DNA of 64,000 nucleotides from DATKNA01 sp963786765. GTDB taxonomy: Bacteria; Actinomycetota; Actinomycetes; Actinomycetales; Kineosporiaceae. The notes beneath the pieces were generated by a model. That model was not told the origin of the DNA and searched no databases. It worked only from the letters and a program-made list of their open reading frames with translations. Both the position numbers and the translations under genes were made by a program. Shown in pieces: positions 15,785-25,428 of this stretch (its first letter is position 1; every line of letters starts with the position of its first letter). The DNA lies in assembly GCA_963786765.1 (NCBI GenBank), contig CAWBAJ010000008.1, forward strand, positions 434,001 to 498,000, in the 5' to 3' direction.

Positions 15785-18315
15785 CCGCCATGTGGCGCCT
15801 CGGCATCCGCAACGCCTCCGCCCACCTGGGGCGCCTGCTGCTGACCGCCGTCGCCGTCCTGCTCGGCGTGACGTTCGTCAGCGGCAGCCTCGTCCTCACG
15901 GCGACCTCACAGACGGTCCTCGACGAGCAGTTCAGGACCGTCACCTCGGGCGCGGACCTCGCCGTCCGGCGGGCCGTCGCGTTCGACGCCGCCATGGGCG
16001 TCGAAGTGACCCGCGACCCGGTGCCGCCGTCGGTCCTGGCCACGATCCGGTCGGTGCCGGGCGTCGCGCAGGTGCAGCCGGTCGCGCGCGGCCAGGGCCT
16101 GCTGATGGTCGGCTCCCGCGCGATCGTCCCGGCGGGCGCGTCCCTGCTCGAGTCGTGGTCGCCGGCGCCGTTCAACCCCTACCAGCTGCGAGCCGGGCGG
16201 GCTCCCGGCGCCGACGACGAGGTCGTCCTCGACGTCTCGACCGCGCTCACCCAGAAGATCCGGCTCGGCGACACCGTCGGCGTCCAGGGGCCGCACCCGG
16301 GCACGTTCCGCGTCGTCGGCCTCGTCGGGTTCGGCCGCGGGGACGGCCCACCCGACGCCACCCTCGCGCTGGTTCGCCTGCCCGCGGCCCAGCAGCTGCT
16401 CGGCCTGGGTGCCGGGGCCTCGGACGCCGACGTGCGCGCGGCCGATGGCACGGGCGTCGAGACCCTGCGTAGCCGCCTTGCCGCGTCCCTCGGCGCCACG
16501 TATCAGGTGTCGTCGAGCCAGGACGTCGCCGCGCGCAGCGCGGCCGCCGCCAAGACCCAGGTCGGCTACCTGCAGGCCCTGCTGCTGGCGATGGCCGCCG
16601 CGTCGCTGCTCGTCGGAGCCTTCCTGATCGCCAACACGTTCGCCATGGTCGTGGCGTCGCGGACCCGTGAGATCGCCGTCCTGCGCGCTGCGGGCGCGAC
16701 CGGCCGGCAGGTCCTCGGGTCGGTCCTCGTCGAGGCACTGACCGTGGGGGCGATCGCGTCCGCGGCGGGGGCCGGCCTCGGGATCGCCGTCGCTGCCGGC
16801 CTGCGCCGGCTCGTCGGGGCGTTCGGAACGAACCTGCCGGACGGTCCACTTGTCGTCCGGCCCGCCACGCTCGCCCTCGCGGCCGTGCTCGGCGTGATGG
16901 TCACGCTCCTGGCGGCGCTCGGCCCGGCCCGCCGCGCGGCGCGGGTGTCGCCGCTCGACGCTCTGCGCGAGTCGTCGGCTCCCGTCGGCACCGGGCGCGC
17001 CCGCACCGTGGCCGGGACGGCCGGGCTGCTGCTCGCGGCCACTGCCCTCGCGGTCGCCGTCCGGGACGCCTCGGTCGTGCCGCTCGCCCTCGGCGGGGTG
17101 CTCGTCCTCGCCGGCCTGGTGGTCGTCGGGCCGGCCGTTGTCGGGCCCCTGCTCCGGTTCGCCGGCGGCGCGCTGCCTGCTCGCTGGGTGCCGGGCGTCC
17201 TCGCCCGCGAGTCCGCGGCCCGTGCGCCACGGCGGACGTCGGCCACGGTGACCGCCCTCGCGATCGGCCTCGCACTTATCAGCTTCATGGCGGTGCTGTC
17301 GGCGTCCGTGAAGGCCTCGATGGCGGCCGGTTACCGGGAGACCATCACGGCGGACTACGTGATCGAGAGCAGCCGCGCCGAGATGCTGGGCGGGCTGGCG
17401 CCGGCGGTGTCCGAGCGGATCGCCGCGCTGCCGCAGGTCGCCGTCGCGTCACGACTGCGCTACGGACACTGGAAGGACGGAGAGGCCACGAGCGCCCTGA
17501 CGGCGGTCGACCCGCGCACGCTGCCGGAGGTCGCCGACGTCCGGCTCGTGCAGGGCCGGCTGGACGCGCTCGCCGGCGGCGGGGTGATCCTCGCCGAGCA
17601 CATCGCGCGTGAACGCAATCTGCGGGTCGGCGACGAGCTCGAGATGACCTTCGCCCGCACCGGGCGCCAGCACCTCCCCGTCGTGGGCCTGCTGCGCGAC
17701 CGCGACGCCGACGCGCTCTCCACCGGCTACCTGATCTCGCTGGGAACCTTCGCGAAGCAGTACACCGAGAACGTCGACGCGAGCGTGTTCGTGAAGCTCG
17801 CGGACGGCGTCGACGCCTCCGCCGGGCAGAGCGCGCTCACGGGCGCCCTGACGGCCTACCCGACGGCCGAGGTCAAGGACGAGGCGGCCGCCGTGGCCGG
17901 GCGCCTGCAGGCGATCGACCAGGTGCTCGGCCTCGTCACCGTGCTGCTCCTGATGACCGTCGTCGTCGCGACACTCGGCATCGCCAACACGCTGGCGCTG
18001 TCGATGCTCGAGCGCACCCGTGAGATCGGTCTGCTGCGGGCTGTCGGCATGACCCGCCGGCAGCTGCGCGCGATGGTCCGGGGCGAGGCGCTACTGGTCG
18101 CAGCCCTTGCGGTGCTGCTGGGTGCGGTGCTCGGCACCGGCCTCGCGGCCGTCGCCGTGAGGGTGCTCGGCGGCCCGGCGATGTCGCCCGAGTTCCCGCC
18201 GGGGCAGCTGGCCGCCGTCGTCGCCCTCGCCGCGGCCACCGGCCTCGTCGCGGGTGCGGTCCCGGCGAGGCGCGCTGCCCGGCTGGACGTCCTCCGCGCG
18301 ATCGCCGCCGACTGA
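15781..18315 (+). CDS. ABC transporter permease, FtsX/MacB-like with two FtsX domains
   Basis: An 844-residue membrane protein. An N-terminal membrane segment (LLLTAVAVLLGVTFVSGSLVLT) is followed by an extracytoplasmic MacB-type domain, three membrane segments ending near EIAVLRAAGAT, a central duplication with another periplasmic-type domain, and three final segments around EIGLLRAVGMTRRQLRA. The repeated AVLRAAGAT / GLLRAVGMT motif is characteristic of FtsX-like permeases. The GTG at 15781 has GGAAGGA upstream and overlaps the ATPase stop. With the ATPase it likely forms an antimicrobial, lipid or lipoprotein exporter; the substrate is not evident. Confidence 0.9.
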   Translation: MTAMWRLGIRNASAHLGRLLLTAVAVLLGVTFVSGSLVLTATSQTVLDEQFRTVTSGADLAVRRAVAFDAAMGVEVTRDPVPPSVLATIRSVPGVAQVQPVARGQGLLMVGSRAIVPAGASLLESWSPAPFNPYQLRAGRAPGADDEVVLDVSTALTQKIRLGDTVGVQGPHPGTFRVVGLVGFGRGDGPPDATLALVRLPAAQQLLGLGAGASDADVRAADGTGVETLRSRLAASLGATYQVSSSQDVAARSAAAAKTQVGYLQALLLAMAAASLLVGAFLIANTFAMVVASRTREIAVLRAAGATGRQVLGSVLVEALTVGAIASAAGAGLGIAVAAGLRRLVGAFGTNLPDGPLVVRPATLALAAVLGVMVTLLAALGPARRAARVSPLDALRESSAPVGTGRARTVAGTAGLLLAATALAVAVRDASVVPLALGGVLVLAGLVVVGPAVVGPLLRFAGGALPARWVPGVLARESAARAPRRTSATVTALAIGLALISFMAVLSASVKASMAAGYRETITADYVIESSRAEMLGGLAPAVSERIAALPQVAVASRLRYGHWKDGEATSALTAVDPRTLPEVADVRLVQGRLDALAGGGVILAEHIARERNLRVGDELEMTFARTGRQHLPVVGLLRDRDADALSTGYLISLGTFAKQYTENVDASVFVKLADGVDASAGQSALTGALTAYPTAEVKDEAAAVAGRLQAIDQVLGLVTVLLLMTVVVATLGIANTLALSMLERTREIGLLRAVGMTRRQLRAMVRGEALLVAALAVLLGAVLGTGLAAVAVRVLGGPAMSPEFPPGQLAAVVALAAATGLVAGAVPARRAARLDVLRAIAAD

Positions 18316-18327
18316 CCCTGCCCTCCA

Positions 18328-18393
18328 GCGACGATCAAGGAAAAGTTCGGGATCATGGCAAACCAAGATCCCCAACTTTTCCTTGATCGTCGC
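18328..18393. repeat. Long intergenic palindrome, 27-bp arms (family copy 1)
   Basis: Arms 18328-18354 and 18367-18393 pair in 26 of 27 positions around a 12-base loop. The core GACGATCAAGGAA, then AAGTTCGGGATC, recurs at 51305-51363 with a 2-base difference, so this is one member of a dispersed family. It sits just after the ABC permease stop and could fold into a strong RNA hairpin that ends transcription in both directions, though no T-run follows. It is AT-richer than its surroundings. Confidence 0.8.
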
Positions 18394-18405
18394 ATAGGGG
18401 GGAGG

Positions 18406-19831
18406 ATGAGGGGCATGGGAGAGCGTGCCGGACACGTGGTCCTGCCGAGCGTGGAAGCGGCCGCGTACGCGTCGCTGTCGCGACGGCCGTCGTCGCGGCA
18501 GGACCGCTACGCGCTGGGACGGGCGCTGCGCCGGACGGTGCCGCGCTCGTCCCTCGGTGCGTGGCGCCCCGCGGACGACCGGGTCGACCCGGTCGACCAG
18601 GTGATCGCGGCGCACGAGGACCGGCTCGCATGGCTCATCCCCGTGCGGATCGGCCGGATGATCGCCTCGCCGTATGCGTTCCTCCGTGGCACCGCGGCGA
18701 TCATGGCCGGCGACTTCGCCAGGCTGCCGGCGACCGGCATCACGCCGGTGATCTGCGGGGACGCCCACATCGGGAACTTCGGCTTCTACGCCTCACCCGA
18801 GCGCGACCTGGTGTTCGACCTCAACGACTTCGACGAGGCGCACCCGGGCAGCTGGGAATGGGACCTCCGGCGGGTCGTCGCCAGCGTCTGGGTCGCCGGG
18901 CGGCAGAACGGCTGCCCGGAGGAGGCGGCGGCGGACGCCGTCCGCGCCTGCGTGGCCTCGTACCGGGAGGAGATCCGCCACCTCGCGGGAGAACCGCTGC
19001 TGTCCCGCGCGTACGAGCGGCTCGACCTCGACCAGATGTGGCACAACGTCTCCGACAAGGGATTCCGCCGCGAGATTCGAGCGGTCCGCCCGCCGGGCCC
19101 GGACCCGCACCAGCGACCGCGCCCTCCCGAGGTTCACCGAGCAGCGGGACGGCGTGCGGCGCATCGTCGAGCAGCCGCCGCTCATCACCCGCGTCGACGA
19201 CCGCCAGCGCGGGCTCCTGCTCGACGCCCTGGACGAGTACCTGACCACCCTGACGCCCCAGTGGCGCCGGGTGCTGGCGGGCTACACGGTCGTCGACGTC
19301 GCGCACAAGGTGGTCGGCGTCGGCAGCGTAGGGCTGCGGGCCTACGTCGCCCTGTGCGAGGGCAGCAGCCCGGACGACGTCGTGTTCCTGCAGCTCAAGC
19401 AGGCCCGGCGCTCGGTCGTCGCGCCGTTCGTCCACGGCGAGAACGCCCTGCACGGGCACCAGGGCCAGCGGGTCGTGGAGTACCAGCAGGCGCTGCAGAC
19501 CGTCAGCGACCCGCTGCTCGGGTGGACCTCGATGGACGGCCGGCAGTACTACGTCCGCCAGTTCAGGGACATGAAGGGCGCGATCGCGGTCGACGGCATC
19601 GACGCCGGCGCCTTGACGGACTACGCGGGGATCTGCGGATACCTGCTGGCGAAGGGCCATGCCCGGACGAGCGGCGCGTCGATGATCGCCGCATACGTCG
19701 GGGGTTCGGAGAAGCTCGACGAGGCCTTCGCCCGCTTCGCGCGCGCCTACGCCGACCAGACCGAGCGCGACCATGCGGCTCTCGTGGACGCGGTGGCGCG
19801 GGGGCGGCTGCCCGCCGAGCGCGGTGTGTGA
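18406..19831 (+). CDS. DUF2252 family protein (frameshifted near 19100)
   Basis: About 475 residues of the DUF2252 family, remote relatives of aminoglycoside-type kinases. Kinase-like signatures are visible: ICGDAHIGNFG and DLNDFDEAHPGSWEWDLRR. The biochemical role is not established. The frame breaks near 19099-19106, in a GGGCCCGG run, where one extra base shifts the frame; the rest (ARTRTSDRALPRF onward to RLPAERGV) continues perfectly in the next frame. Start is ATG 18406 or 18415, both after GGGAGG. The shift looks like a sequence error because the downstream part is fully conserved. Confidence 0.8.
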
Positions 19832-19834
19832 TCC

Positions 19835-20401
19835 CTACGGCGCTCCCCGGCCTCGTCCCGCCAGCGGCCACGAGCTGACCGCCGCGTAATCCGCCGTGCC
19901 GCCCGGTCCCTTGCCGAGCCGGCTCTCCACGAGGTCCAGACGGCCGGCCGTCCACCGCACGCCGGTGAAGGGCTCGAGGCGGGCCGCGACCGGTCGCAGA
20001 TCCTCACTCCCCCGGCTCCGAGCGAGGGTGAGGTGGGGGCGGTAGGGGCGGTCGTCGACGGGGATGCGGCTGCGCCGGGCGGCGGCCGTGACCGACGCCG
20101 CGAGACGGGTGAGCGGCTCGCGGTCGCCGTCCACCCTGGTGAAGAGCACCCTCGAACCGAACCTGCCAGCGCCGGAGAACCGCAGCGTCAGCGGCGGATG
20201 CCGGCTCGCCGCCCGCGCCAGGCGCTCGTCGAGCTCGGGGCGGCGCTCGTCGGCGACCTCGCCGAGGAAGGCGAGGGTGAGGTGCCACTGCTCGGGCCGG
20301 GTCCAGCGCAGGTGCGGGCTCTCGGCGCGCACCTCCTCGACGGCGGCCAGCAGCTCGCTGACGGCGTCCGGGGGCGGCCACAGCGCAACGAACAGCCTCA
20401 C
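19835..20401 (-). CDS. thpR: RNA 2',3'-cyclic phosphodiesterase (2H phosphoesterase)
   Basis: A 188-residue member of the 2H (LigT-like) family, with the two catalytic motifs WHLTLAFLG and PHLTLAR in the expected order and the typical start RLFVALWPP. Such enzymes hydrolyse RNA 2',3'-cyclic phosphates to 2'-phosphates; the true substrate in bacteria is not settled. I start at GTG 20401, which overlaps the stop of the upstream DUF1348 gene as GTGA; the frame continues upstream but without family similarity. It ends convergent with the DUF2252 gene, three bases away. Confidence 0.88.
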   Translation of the reverse strand: MRLFVALWPPPDAVSELLAAVEEVRAESPHLRWTRPEQWHLTLAFLGEVADERRPELDERLARAASRHPPLTLRFSGAGRFGSRVLFTRVDGDREPLTRLAASVTAAARRSRIPVDDRPYRPHLTLARSRGSEDLRPVAARLEPFTGVRWTAGRLDLVESRLGKGPGGTADYAAVSSWPLAGRGRGAP

Positions 20402-20866
20402 TGCAGGGGGATGTCGTGCCCCTCGCCCCGGTCGTTCTCGGGACGCGGGCCGAACAGGCGCCGCTGCGACTCCTCGATCGGGACGTCGTTGATGCTGGCC
20501 TCGCGCCGTCGCATCAGCCCGTTGTCCGCGAACTCCCACAGCTCGTTGCCGTAGCTGCGGAACCACTGACCGGCCGCGTCATGGCACTCGTACTGGAACC
20601 GCACCGCGATCCGGTTGCCGGCGAAGGCCCACAGGCTCTTGCGCAGCACGTAGTCGAGCTCGCGCTCCCACTTCGCCGTGAGGAACTCGACGATCTGCTC
20701 GCGGCCGGCCAGGAACTGGTCGCGGTTCCGCCAGACGGAGTTCGCGGGTGTAGGCGAGGGCGACCCGGTGCGGGTCGCGGGTGTTCCAGGCGTCCTCGGC
20801 GGCCTGCACCTTGGTCAGCGCGGCCTGCAGGTCGAACGGCGGGAACGGCGGGCGGGACTCGGTCAT
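20398..20866 (-). CDS. DUF1348 / nuclear transport factor 2-like protein (frameshifted near 20750)
   Basis: About 155 residues of the DUF1348 group in the NTF2-like superfamily, small alpha+beta barrels of unknown activity. The N-terminal part reads AAEDAWNTRDPHRVALAYT; after one extra C near 20750 the family sequence resumes in the next frame as NSVWRNRDQFLAGRE and continues through GNELWEF to the stop. ATG at 20866. Translationally coupled to thpR by a GTGA overlap. The break is probably a sequence error in a short G/C run. Confidence 0.75.
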
Positions 20867-20955
20867 GGGCGGCAGTGTGCCCGAGGGCCGACGGACGGCG
20901 ATGCCGGCGTCCCGTGACCGGGCAGCGGCAGCATGCCGCTCACTCGTCCTGGACG

Positions 20956-20980
20956 ACGGCGCCGAGGGTGAGTTGGCGCC
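20956..20980. terminator. Possible hairpin terminator of the sugar importer operon
   Basis: A 7-bp stem CGGCGCC / GGCGCCG with an 11-base loop in the 205-base gap between the permease gene (ending 21072) and the DUF1348 start. The position suits transcription termination of the importer genes read on the minus strand, but the stem is short and lacks a U-tract. The rest of the gap holds nothing I can name. Confidence 0.25.
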
Positions 20981-21071
20981 GATGATGTCGATAGTGCTGG
21001 GTCGCGCGGTGGTGGACGTCGGCCAGGGTTATGTAGCTGCGGAAGTACGGGTTCCACCCGCCACGATTCGC

Positions 21072-21964
21072 CTACTTGACGGAGCCCGCGGTGAGGCCGC
21101 TGACGAGATGCTTCTCGATGAGCGCGAACAGGATCACGACCGGGACGATCGCGATGAGCGAGGCGGCGAACAGCTGGTCCCAGTTCTGCTCGTAGCCGGT
21201 GACGTAGGAGTTGATGCCCACGGTGAGCGGCTTCTTCGCGTCGTCCTGCATGAGCGTCAGAGCGACCACGTACTCGTTCCAGGCGGCGATGAAGGTGAAG
21301 ATGACGGCGGTCACGAGGCCTGGGCAGGGTCAGTGGCAGCATGACGCGCCACAGGGTGCCGAACCGGCCGCAGCCGTCGAGGTTCGCCGCCTCCTCGACC
21401 TCCTTCGGGATCGAGGAGAAGAATCCGTGCAGGATCCACGTGGCGAACGCCAGGTTGAACGCGGCGTTGGTCAGGATGATGGCCAGATAGGTGTTCACGA
21501 GGTTGAGCTCGAAGAACTCCCGGTAGAGGCCGACCACGAGCGACGTCGGCGCGAACATCTGCGTGACGAGGATCAGCAGGAGGAACGCGATGCGGCCGCG
21601 GAAGCGGAACCGGGCCGTGAAGTACGCGGCGGGCACCGAGACCAGCAGCACGATGGCCGTGGACGCCGACGCCACGATCAGGCGAGGTCTTCAGCCAGTT
21701 CAGGAACCGCGCGTCGGACAGCACTGTGCCGAACGTGGAGAACTGCCACTCGCGCGGCAGGAACGTCGTGGGCGACTGGAGCACGTCGCTGCTCGGGCGC
21801 AACGCATCGAGGAGCATCACGGCGTAGGGCGCGAGGAACGCGGCACCGACGGCGAGGCCCGCGAGCGGGAGGACATATCGACGGGCGTTCCGCCAGTGCC
21901 TGAGGCTGCCGCGCCGGGCCGCCGGCGGGGCACTGGTCGAGGCGCTGGGCGCGAGGACGGTCAT
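21072..21964 (-). CDS. Carbohydrate ABC transporter permease, MalG type (two frameshifts)
   Basis: About 296 residues of an inner-membrane permease subunit. The N terminus after a short cytoplasmic tail reads YVLPLAGLAVGAAFLAPYAVML; the coupling loop EEAANLDGCGRFGTLWRVMLP is the EAA motif contacting the ATPase. Frame breaks occur near 21683 (TSPD for TSLIVASAS) and near 21322 (LTLPR for LTLPGLVTAVIF), both explained by one extra base. ATG 21964 overlaps the stop of the MalF-type gene as ATGA. It forms an importer with the adjacent permease and solute-binding protein; no ATPase gene is nearby, so a shared MsiK-like ATPase is likely. Confidence 0.82.
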
Positions 21965-22981
21965 GCCGTTTCCTTCTGCCAGTTCACGAGGCGCAGGTAG
22001 ACGGCGACGACGACGAGGATGAGCAGCACGTTGGCCACGCCTGCCGCTGCCGCCATGCCGACGTCGTGCTCGGCGCTCTTGAACGCGAGCTTGTACATGA
22101 ACGTGATCGACGTGTCGTGGGCGAAGCCGGGGTTGCGGTCGTTGAGCGTGTAGACGATCGGGAACGAGTTGAACACGTAGATGATGTTCAGGACGCTCGC
22201 CACCAGGATCGCCGGGCGCAGCAGCGGCAGGGTGATCCGCGCAGTAGATCTGCCAGGGCCGGGCGCCGTCGACCCTGGCGGCCTCGTAGACGTCCTGCGG
22301 GATCGCATTGAGTCCCGCGAGGAAGACGTAGGCGGTGAAGGGGATCGAGACGAACACGCCGACGAGCACCATCGAGAACATCGTCCAGCGGTCGTCGCCG
22401 AGGAAGTCGATCGGCTCCGAGATCACGTGGAGCCGGAGCAGCACTTCGTTCAGGATGCCGTGGTAGTAGTCGTAGATCAGGGTGAAGAGCCTGGCGGTGA
22501 TGACCAACGACGCCGCCCAGGGCACGATGATCGCCCAACGGACGATCGACCGCCCCCAGAAGTCCTTGGACAGGAACTGCGCCACGGCCAGGCTGACCAG
22601 GACGGTCAGCACGAGGACCGCGACCACCCACACGACCGTGTTCGTCAGGACCGTGACGAGGTCGCGGTGGTGAAGCACCTTGCTGTAGTTGCCCGTGCCG
22701 GCGGGGCCGATCCGCAGGCCGGTGATGGAGAACCGGGTGAAGGACGCCTGGACGAGCTCGATCGCCGGGTAGATCACCACGCCGGCGATCAGAACGAGCG
22801 TGGGGCCCAGCCACAGCAGCGCGACCAGCGGTGAGGTGGAACCGCGTGGCCGCGCCCGGCGAACCGGGCGCGGCGCTGCTGCGGTGGGTGCGGCCTGCGC
22901 GCTCGCCGCTCCCGTGGGGGCCGCACCGTCGGCGGTGGCGGCCGGAGAACCGGCCACCGCCGCCGCGCGCTTGGCACTCAT
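21961..22981 (-). CDS. Carbohydrate ABC transporter permease, MalF type (frameshift near 22243)
   Basis: About 339 residues. A long Ala/Pro-rich N-terminal tail precedes the first membrane segment (LVALLWLGPTLVLIAGVVIYP); the EAA coupling loop is YEAARVDGARPWQIY. One extra base near 22243 breaks the frame directly after this motif, and the family sequence resumes as RITLPLLRPAILVASVLNI. It ends NWQKETA. It starts two bases after the solute-binding gene's stop, so the three are cotranscribed. Function: translocation pathway for an amino sugar or oligosaccharide, inferred from the catabolic genes that follow the repressor. Confidence 0.83.
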
Positions 22982-22983
22982 TC

Positions 22984-24249
22984 TCAGCTCCCCGACTCCG
23001 CCTGCTTCTGGAGGTCGTCGAGCACCTGCTGCGGGTTGCCGTTCGGGGCCACTGCCGCCCCGATGTTCTGCTGCACCGCGAGCTTCACCTTGTCGAAGGT
23101 CGGGTCGTCGGTCGGCGTGAGGTGCGTGTTCGGCAGCGTGTTGATGTAGACCTTCAGCTTGGGGTCGGAGGAGAACTGCTGCACGCCCGACTTCGTGACG
23201 GGGAGGAAGCCCTCGGCCTTGATGAAGGTGTTGACCTCGTCCGGCTGGTAGTAGAGGTCGTAGAACGCCTTGACGGCGTCGGCGTTACCGCTCTTCTTGA
23301 AGGCCATGAGGTAGTCGGTCACGCCGTAGGTCTGCGGCGCGCTGCCGTCCTTGGTGGGCATCGGCGCGATGCCGTAGGCGACCTTCTTGTCCTTGTCGAG
23401 CTGGGCCTGCAGCGGCGAGAACCCGACGACCATGCCGGCCTTGCCCGAGCCGAACAGCGGGAAGGCACCGCTGGTGCGGTTCGTCTTGCCGGGGTTGTTC
23501 TGCGTGACCTTGTCGTCCACGGCGAGCTTCTTGAGGAACGAAAGGGTCTCGACGTTCTTCGGCGAGTTGATGGTCCACTTGCCGGCCGACTTCCAGTCGC
23601 CGCCGTTGTTCACCATCCAGATCGAGAACTCCGCCTGCGCCTCCTCGGGGCCGAGCGGCATCGCGTAGCCGACGACGCCGTTGCCGAGGGCGGTGATCTT
23701 CTTGGCGTCGTCCTCGAACTCCGCCCACGTGGTCGGCGGCTTGCTGATGCCGGCCTTGCTGAACAGGTCCTTGTTGTAGAACAGCGCGCGTGCCGAGGAC
23801 AGGTCGGGCATCCCGTAGAGCTTGCCGTTGTACGTGCCGGACTTGACGAACGCGTCGAGCAGGTCGGACTTGACCGCGGAAGGCAGCACCTCGTCGGCGC
23901 TGTAGAGGAGGTTGTCCTTCGCGTAGCTCGCGTAGACGTTCAGGTTGAGGATGTCCGGCGGGTTGCCGTTCTGGATCATCGTGCTGCTCTGCTGGTCGAT
24001 GTCGTCCCAGCTGATCACCTGGACGTCGAGCTTCGTGCCCGTCTTCTGCTGGTACTTCTGCGCGAAGTCGTTCCAGAACTTCGCGGTGTTGCTCTTGGAG
24101 TACTCCGCCGCGACGAGCTTGATCGAGGACACCTTGCCGCTGGTCGACCCGCCGCCGCTGTTGCCGGCTCCCGTACCGCCGCTGCAGGCCGACAGGGCGA
24201 GGGCTACGGCGCCTGCCCCCACCACAAGAGCCGTTGACCGTGACCTCAT
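22984..24249 (-). CDS. Carbohydrate ABC transporter substrate-binding lipoprotein
   Basis: A 421-residue extracellular lipoprotein of solute-binding family 1. The signal peptide ends in the lipobox LSAC, followed by a Gly/Ser linker. Downstream motifs (KLVAAEYSKSN, DILNLNVYASYAKDN, LYGMPDLSSARALFYNKD) fit multiple-sugar binders. ATG 24249 is set by AGGAGG four bases upstream. It is the first gene of the importer operon and lies beside a DeoR repressor and amino-sugar catabolic genes, suggesting GalNAc, GlcNAc or an oligosaccharide containing them as ligand. The frame is intact despite broken neighbours. Confidence 0.9.
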   Translation of the reverse strand: MRSRSTALVVGAGAVALALSACSGGTGAGNSGGGSTSGKVSSIKLVAAEYSKSNTAKFWNDFAQKYQQKTGTKLDVQVISWDDIDQQSSTMIQNGNPPDILNLNVYASYAKDNLLYSADEVLPSAVKSDLLDAFVKSGTYNGKLYGMPDLSSARALFYNKDLFSKAGISKPPTTWAEFEDDAKKITALGNGVVGYAMPLGPEEAQAEFSIWMVNNGGDWKSAGKWTINSPKNVETLSFLKKLAVDDKVTQNNPGKTNRTSGAFPLFGSGKAGMVVGFSPLQAQLDKDKKVAYGIAPMPTKDGSAPQTYGVTDYLMAFKKSGNADAVKAFYDLYYQPDEVNTFIKAEGFLPVTKSGVQQFSSDPKLKVYINTLPNTHLTPTDDPTFDKVKLAVQQNIGAAVAPNGNPQQVLDDLQKQAESGS

Positions 24250-24311
24250 CCGTCCTCCTGATGTACCGACCGCTCGCCGCGGTGTGATCACGACGAGCCG
24301 TGATTGATGAT

Positions 24312-24325
24312 GCTCGTAATCGAGC
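24312..24325. promoter_or_regulatory. Candidate DeoR-family operator upstream of the importer operon
   Basis: A perfect 14-base palindrome, GCTCGTAATCGAGC, lies 63 bases upstream of the solute-binding protein start in the 204-base gap between that gene and the DeoR gene. CGAGC/GCTCG half-sites recur upstream of the SIS gene on the other side of the repressor. The shared half-sites around a DeoR gene suggest operators for it; no binding evidence exists in the sequence itself. Confidence 0.4.
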
Positions 24326-24453
24326 CGCAACACTCACCGGAGAGCATGGTTCTGTTGGCTCCGCGGCGTCAACCCCTCAGCGGCAAGCTCGTGGATCGTT
24401 ACCCTCCGACGCCGGCCTGGCCCGGCCGCGGGTCGCACGGGGCGGCGGCCGCC

Positions 24454-25236
24454 TCAGACGCGCAGGACCTCGACGCCGGCCGACTCGAGCGCCTGGGTCA
24501 CGTCGTCCGGCGCGTCGGCGTCGGTCACGAGGATGTCGATGCTGGAGAGAGTGCAGATGAGGGCGAAGCTGACCTTGCCGAGCTTGGTCGAGTCCGCCAC
24601 GACGACGACCTTGCGGGCCCGAGCAGCGATCAGGGCGTTGACCTCGGCCTCACCCTCGTGCTGTGCGGTGATCCCGCCGTCCGGATCCACGCCTTCGGCA
24701 CCGAGGAAGGCGATGTCGAGCTTCAGTCGGCTCAGTGTCTGTCGGGCGAGGGGGCCCGTGAGCTCGTAGGACTGCGGACGCGCGACCCCGCCGGTCACCA
24801 CGAGCTTGACGTAGGGCCGCACCGTCAGCTCGTGCGCGATATTGACGGCGTTCGTCACCACGGTCAGCCGTGGCGCGTCCTTCTGAGCGGCGATGTCAGG
24901 GCGCGACGCGATGGCGCGGGTGACCTCCGCCGCGGTGGTCCCGCCGTTGATGCCGACGACCTGGCCGGGCTGGACCAGGGCCGACGCCGCCGCCCCGATG
25001 CGCTGCTTCTCCGTGGCCCGGCGGGTGGCCTTGTAGCTCAACGGGAGCTCGTACCCCACGGTCGGGGCGGCTCCGCCCCGGGCCCGGTGGATGAGTTGCT
25101 GGCGGGCGAGGTGGTCGAAGTCGCGCCGGATCGTCGCCATCGAGACGCCGAGCTTCTTGCTGGCTTCCTCGACGCTGACCCAGCCGCTCAAGGTGACGAG
25201 CTCGAGGACGGAGTTGAGTCGCTCGGGCTGATTCAC
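24454..25236 (-). CDS. DeoR-family transcriptional repressor of amino-sugar catabolism (AgaR-like)
   Basis: A 260-residue regulator with an N-terminal winged helix (GWVSVEEASKKLGVSMATIRRDFDHL) and the DeoR sensor domain: VGINGGTTAAEV, TVVTNAVNIAHEL, VVTGGVARPQSYELTGPLA, AFLGAEGVDPDGGIT and VVVADSTKLG. Family members bind a phosphorylated sugar and release DNA. The GTG at 25236 has GGAAGGA upstream. It stands between the importer operon and the divergent catabolic operon, placing both under its likely control. The ligand would be a hexose or hexosamine phosphate from the pathway (inference). Confidence 0.9.
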   Translation of the reverse strand: MNQPERLNSVLELVTLSGWVSVEEASKKLGVSMATIRRDFDHLARQQLIHRARGGAAPTVGYELPLSYKATRRATEKQRIGAAASALVQPGQVVGINGGTTAAEVTRAIASRPDIAAQKDAPRLTVVTNAVNIAHELTVRPYVKLVVTGGVARPQSYELTGPLARQTLSRLKLDIAFLGAEGVDPDGGITAQHEGEAEVNALIAARARKVVVVADSTKLGKVSFALICTLSSIDILVTDADAPDDVTQALESAGVEVLRV

Positions 25237-25373
25237 GAGAGGTCCTTCCTCGACCCGGGGTCATTCGCCCCTCGCAACCGTGCCGTTCCTTGCGGACGAT
25301 GCCACCGCCGCTTCGCCTTCCTCGTCATGGTCCACCCTTGAGGCCTTGCGTGTCCATGAGTACTGTGGCGCAT

Positions 25374-25397
25374 AACGAGCACAAACGATCGCTCGGT
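25374..25397. promoter_or_regulatory. Candidate operator upstream of the catabolic operon
   Basis: AACGAGC (25374-25380) and GCTCGGTT (25390-25397) form an interrupted inverted repeat about 30 bases before the SIS gene start. The CGAGC half-site matches the palindrome upstream of the importer operon. It is placed where a DeoR repressor would block the promoter. The 192-base gap otherwise shows no gene. Confidence 0.35.
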
Positions 25398-25428
25398 TCT
25401 ACGTCGTCAACCCTCCGGGAGCAGTCCG

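Noticed and set aside
18328..18393. Transposon end or insertion sequence
   Set aside because: No transposase gene or target duplication is present beside the palindrome; it is only a stem-loop element.
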